In this document: in pieces, positions 4,034 through 6,942 of the stretch
Numbering within the stretch: the stretch's first letter is position 1
How the letters are laid out: the number at the start of each line of letters is the position of its first letter
Origin: JBBDNC01 sp040877875
Lineage (GTDB): Bacteria; Bacteroidota; Rhodothermia; Balneolales; Balneolaceae
Assembly (NCBI GenBank): GCA_040877875.1
Contig: JBBDNC010000030.1
Span: forward strand, 1 to 6,942
Length of the DNA stretch: 6,942 nt
Reading direction: 5' to 3'
Made by a program: the position numbers and the translations under genes
Notes under the pieces: generated by a model
Database searches by the model: none
Seen by the model: only the letters and a program-made list of their open reading frames with translations
Told to the model about the DNA's origin: nothing

Positions 4034-6373
4034 ATGTACAGATATCTTCTCACTGCAGTTCTGGTATTTTTCTCAACTGCAGATCTGAGTGCCCAGGCCC
4101 AATCAGCCGATTATCCGTCCTTTCCAAAAATGGATGTTGATTATCTGCACCTGGATCTGCAATTAAAGGTAAGTGAAGATTTACTCGTGGAAGGAAATGC
4201 TCTTTACAAGATCGAGGCTCTTCGCGGTGGACTCGATTCACTTTCTTTGGATGCTTCCGGAATTGAAGTTCAACAACTTGAGTGGAACGGGGAAGAGCGG
4301 GATTACAGGATGAAAGATGACCGGTTGGTTGTGTTGCTCCCCGGGGCGTGGGGTGCTAATGATGAGGCGGAATTGAGAGTCATTTATCGTACCTCTCCCG
4401 AATTTGGCCTTCATGTGGATTCAAGTGGCACAATCTGGGCATCTCTTCTTCCGGGATCTGTTCGTCACTGGCTCCCCGCCTTCGATCATCCGAGGAATAC
4501 CCTTACGACAGATGTACGTATTGTGTATCCATCTGGTAAACAAGTAGTTATGAATGGTAGTTCATCCGACTCTGAAGTTGAAAATGTTGATTTTCAAAGC
4601 CTTCGTTTTACCACTGAATTCCCGCTGGCCGTAACGACTCTATCTTTTGCTATCGGAGATTTTGAACAAAGCCGGACGACTGTCGGGCGTCACCAGCTCT
4701 ATCTTCATTCTCATAACGGCATACTGTCTGAAGATCAAAGGGGCGTTCTGCTCGAACTTGCTTATAATACGTTCCGGTCTGCCGAAAATCACACCGGATC
4801 GGGCTTCCCCTGGAGAACGCTTCACATTGTGGTGCTGGAAGATGACCGGGGGGAGACGAAAAATTATGGAACGGGTATCCTATACCTGTATCATAACCGC
4901 GGGAATCTGGAGGGCCAGCTAAAAAGAGGGGTTGCCTCCCAGTGGTTCGGGATTCAGCTACGGGAAGAGCAATGGTCGGATGCTGCGGCTATCCGCCTTC
5001 TACAGACATGGCTTAACCGGGATCTTTCCGTGGATGGGGATTCGGGGGATAAACAATATCCTGAGTCTGAAGACATAAAGAAAAGGGCCGGCTTCTCAGA
5101 CAGCACGGGTATTTATGCGGTGTTCTCTCCTTATATGGAGTTGAAATGGAAGAATTATTATCAATCAGAGCAGGCGGGGGATCTTCGTGATGCCGTGAGC
5201 CGGACAGCCCCTCTGATTCTGAGTCAAAAAACCGGAGTGATCAACTGGTATGATTTTGCACACTTGGTATATGAACAAACGGGGCAGCCATTCCTTACCG
5301 CTCCCGAACCCCGGGTAATTTCGGAGCAGGAAACAGAAGAATCTTATCATTATACGGCCACCTTTACCCTGGACGAAGCTGAGAGAACGCTTCGAATGAT
5401 CTTTAATGCGGAAAACCGTTCGTCTGACGAGCTCATACCGGCTATTGCTACCGAAATGACCCGTCAGGATACCGTCCGGCATGAACTTGCTTTTACAGGA
5501 CAGACAGATGAAATCGTTATGAATGTCAACCCGGCCATTGAAAACCTTAAATTATCCATTACAGGAGACGCATCTGTCCGGCTTGACATACAAAAGCCCT
5601 TTATGTTCTGGATTTATCAGCTACGAAACGACGAAGATCCTGCTGCCAGAGAAAAGGCGGCCCGGAATCTTCGGGAGTTTGCCGACAACCCGGATTTGCA
5701 GCTTGCTCTCCTTGATTTTTTGTCTGATGAAACCTATCCCGGTGTGCAAGCCGAAATCATCCGGACCCTTTCTGCTGTAGTCGGCGGAGCTTTCGGAACC
5801 GAGCAACTCTTTTTGGACCGTTACCGCTCCGAAAGTCCGACGGTGGTTCAGCAGGCGATTGTCGAATCCCTGGCCGGTTACGAGGGGAACGAGCAGGTCA
5901 TCAGCCGGCTACAGCAGATCCTCGTTCAGTCTGAAGACGAGAAGTTGAAGGAACAAGCTGCTCACTCCCTCGGAGCCGTTACCGAAGCGAATCGGTTTCG
6001 AAATATTATAGAATCTTTACAAAGCCGGGAAGAAGTTCGTCCGGTAATTCCTTTTTTATTGAATCAGCTTGCAGGCAAAGGAGAGGCTGAAGCAGCGGTT
6101 GAGATCGCCGAATTCTTCTTGAGTGCGGATCACGCCTACAAGCTTCGCTCCGGAGCTCTTGACGTACTGCTTGCTTATGACCGGTCAGCCATCCATTGGG
6201 AACAGCGTATTCCGGCCTTGTTAGACGACTCTGATCCCAGGATCCGCTTCGAGGCTGCTGCCGGGCTGCAATACTTTCCCGATGACACCCGGAGGAATCT
6301 GATCGAAAACCGCCTTCTCAACGAATACGATGTACGTGTCCGCCAACGCTTAAGTCAGTATTTATCTGAATAA
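4034..6373 (+). CDS. exported M1-aminopeptidase-like protein with degenerate active site and C-terminal HEAT repeats
   Basis: The 779-residue product starts with a signal peptide (Arg3, hydrophobic core LLTAVLVFF, likely cleavage near SA-QA at 19-22) and has no lipobox Cys, so it should be periplasmic or secreted. Residues about 33-215 match the N-terminal beta domain of M1 metallopeptidases (HWLPAFDHPRNT at 145-156, VVMNGSS, FPLAVTTLSFAIGDF at 196-210). The next domain keeps the fold landmarks but not the chemistry. GETKNYG (273-279) replaces GAMENWG. RGVASQWFG (298-306) replaces HExxHQWFG, and Arg321 sits where the third zinc ligand Glu belongs. It should therefore not be a zinc peptidase. 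About 436-520 resembles the small beta domain of M1 enzymes. About 533-779 is helical HEAT-type repeat sequence suited to protein binding. The in-frame ATG at 3974 would start inside the preceding gene and bury the signal peptide, so ATG 4034 is chosen. Function is unknown; a binding or scaffold role is inferred. Confidence 0.85.
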   Translation: MYRYLLTAVLVFFSTADLSAQAQSADYPSFPKMDVDYLHLDLQLKVSEDLLVEGNALYKIEALRGGLDSLSLDASGIEVQQLEWNGEERDYRMKDDRLVVLLPGAWGANDEAELRVIYRTSPEFGLHVDSSGTIWASLLPGSVRHWLPAFDHPRNTLTTDVRIVYPSGKQVVMNGSSSDSEVENVDFQSLRFTTEFPLAVTTLSFAIGDFEQSRTTVGRHQLYLHSHNGILSEDQRGVLLELAYNTFRSAENHTGSGFPWRTLHIVVLEDDRGETKNYGTGILYLYHNRGNLEGQLKRGVASQWFGIQLREEQWSDAAAIRLLQTWLNRDLSVDGDSGDKQYPESEDIKKRAGFSDSTGIYAVFSPYMELKWKNYYQSEQAGDLRDAVSRTAPLILSQKTGVINWYDFAHLVYEQTGQPFLTAPEPRVISEQETEESYHYTATFTLDEAERTLRMIFNAENRSSDELIPAIATEMTRQDTVRHELAFTGQTDEIVMNVNPAIENLKLSITGDASVRLDIQKPFMFWIYQLRNDEDPAAREKAARNLREFADNPDLQLALLDFLSDETYPGVQAEIIRTLSAVVGGAFGTEQLFLDRYRSESPTVVQQAIVESLAGYEGNEQVISRLQQILVQSEDEKLKEQAAHSLGAVTEANRFRNIIESLQSREEVRPVIPFLLNQLAGKGEAEAAVEIAEFFLSADHAYKLRSGALDVLLAYDRSAIHWEQRIPALLDDSDPRIRFEAAAGLQYFPDDTRRNLIENRLLNEYDVRVRQRLSQYLSE

Positions 6374-6419
6374 TAGTAACGTCCGTCTCTGCCTGAGCAT
6401 AGACAATACCCTGGCTTTC

Positions 6420-6942
6420 TCAACTTTGTCTCAGCCATTTTACAAGATCCCTGAAACCTGCTTTTTCTCCGTATTGCAGGATTCCCACCCGGTAGATGCG
6501 GGCGCTGAGCCACATCGTCCCGGCAATCGTGGCGACCATCAGCGATATGGAGAGTGCAAGTTCCCAGAGGGGGACATTGCTGATGGCCAGGCGTGTAACC
6601 ATGTTGATGGGAGCAAAGAAAGGAATATGTGAACTGATAACCGACAGGGTGCTTTCGGGATTTTGCATGACTTCAACGTTGATGATCCAGGCAATTACGA
6701 TCAAAAACATGACCGGCATGACCAGTTGCTGAGTATCGGACTCGGAGTCGACGGCTGATCCCACGACGGCAAACAAGGAGCTGTAGATGAAATAACCCAG
6801 AATGAAATAGACGAAAAAGGCGACGATGAGGGAGATCTCAATAGGAGGGATTTGGAAACTGCCCACGCTGAATCCGTCCATCGTTTCTACTGCCTCGTTT
6901 ACCATTCCCGGGTCAACGGGCTGGCTGCCCATGACCATCGCC
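6420..6942 (-). CDS. ABC-2 type transporter permease, NatB-like (C-terminal part, cut by window edge)
   Basis: The minus-strand frame runs from the window's right edge to TGA at 6420-6422 and encodes at least 172 residues of an integral inner-membrane permease. Full-length relatives have roughly 400 residues or more, so the true start lies beyond 6942; the first ATG in the window (6936-6938) is internal. Hydrophobic segments counted from that Met are at about 33-62, 73-92 and 123-145. Between the first two is LFAVVGSAVDSESDTQQLVMP (55-75), very close to the conserved stretch of NatB/YhaP-type ABC-2 permeases. The loop following PFFAPINMVTRLAI is also typical. The partner ATPase (NatA-like) would be expected upstream, to the right of the window. 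NatAB exports Na+ in Bacillus, but many homologues have unknown substrates. The gene converges on the M1-like gene, with 46 bases between their stops and no clear intrinsic terminator. Confidence 0.85.
   Translation of the reverse strand, partial: AMVMGSQPVDPGMVNEAVETMDGFSVGSFQIPPIEISLIVAFFVYFILGYFIYSSLFAVVGSAVDSESDTQQLVMPVMFLIVIAWIINVEVMQNPESTLSVISSHIPFFAPINMVTRLAISNVPLWELALSISLMVATIAGTMWLSARIYRVGILQYGEKAGFRDLVKWLRQS

Noticed and set aside
6374..6419. Bidirectional terminator between the converging M1-like and permease genes
   Set aside because: I looked for a hairpin with flanking T and A tracts but found only 3-4 bp complementarities.
6496..6732. Plus-strand open frames at the right edge
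   Set aside because: They are antisense to the transmembrane permease gene and show no protein-like features.

Overview
The window looks like a chromosomal, mostly housekeeping stretch from a Gram-negative bacterium of the Bacteroidota/Balneolota/Rhodothermota (FCB) type. This placement is inference, not a database result. It rests on the near absence of Shine-Dalgarno sequences before the clearest starts (ychF, the IMPase-family gene, the M1-like gene), a secreted M1-like protein with C-terminal HEAT repeats, a NatB-type ABC permease, moderate GC, and an intergenic repeat bounded by arms that contain GGGGTGTGTT.

Layout from left to right. A complete tRNA-Val(GAC) lies on the minus strand at the left edge. 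Next, also on the minus strand, is the 3' half of a GNAT acetyltransferase whose N-terminal half is missing, apparently a decayed gene. From 538 a plus-strand block begins. It holds nusB, closely followed by a PPP-family metallophosphatase, then a gap of about 160 bases containing a hairpin, then the universal ATPase/GTPase gene ychF. A 314-base intergenic region follows. It carries a compact, structured repeat (three hairpins bounded by 12-bp inverted arms, with one arm duplicated) and then an AT-rich stretch with a small palindrome. After it comes an inositol-monophosphatase-family phosphatase, probably a HisN-type histidinol-phosphatase. Eight bases further on is a 779-residue exported protein with the M1 aminopeptidase fold and C-terminal HEAT repeats. 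At the right edge, convergent on the minus strand, is the C-terminal part of an ABC-2/NatB-like permease cut by the window end.

The genes do not form one pathway. NusB (rRNA antitermination), YchF (ribosome-associated ATPase) and tRNA-Val belong to gene expression. The two phosphatases are metabolic or regulatory. The IMPase-family and M1-like genes are probably co-transcribed because of their 8-base spacing. The most interesting items are the M1-like protein, in which every zinc ligand and the catalytic glutamate have been replaced although the surrounding fold motifs are preserved, and the repeat element between ychF and the IMPase-family gene. I see no CRISPR array, transposase, prophage or defence system, and no strong evidence of a wholly new multi-gene system.
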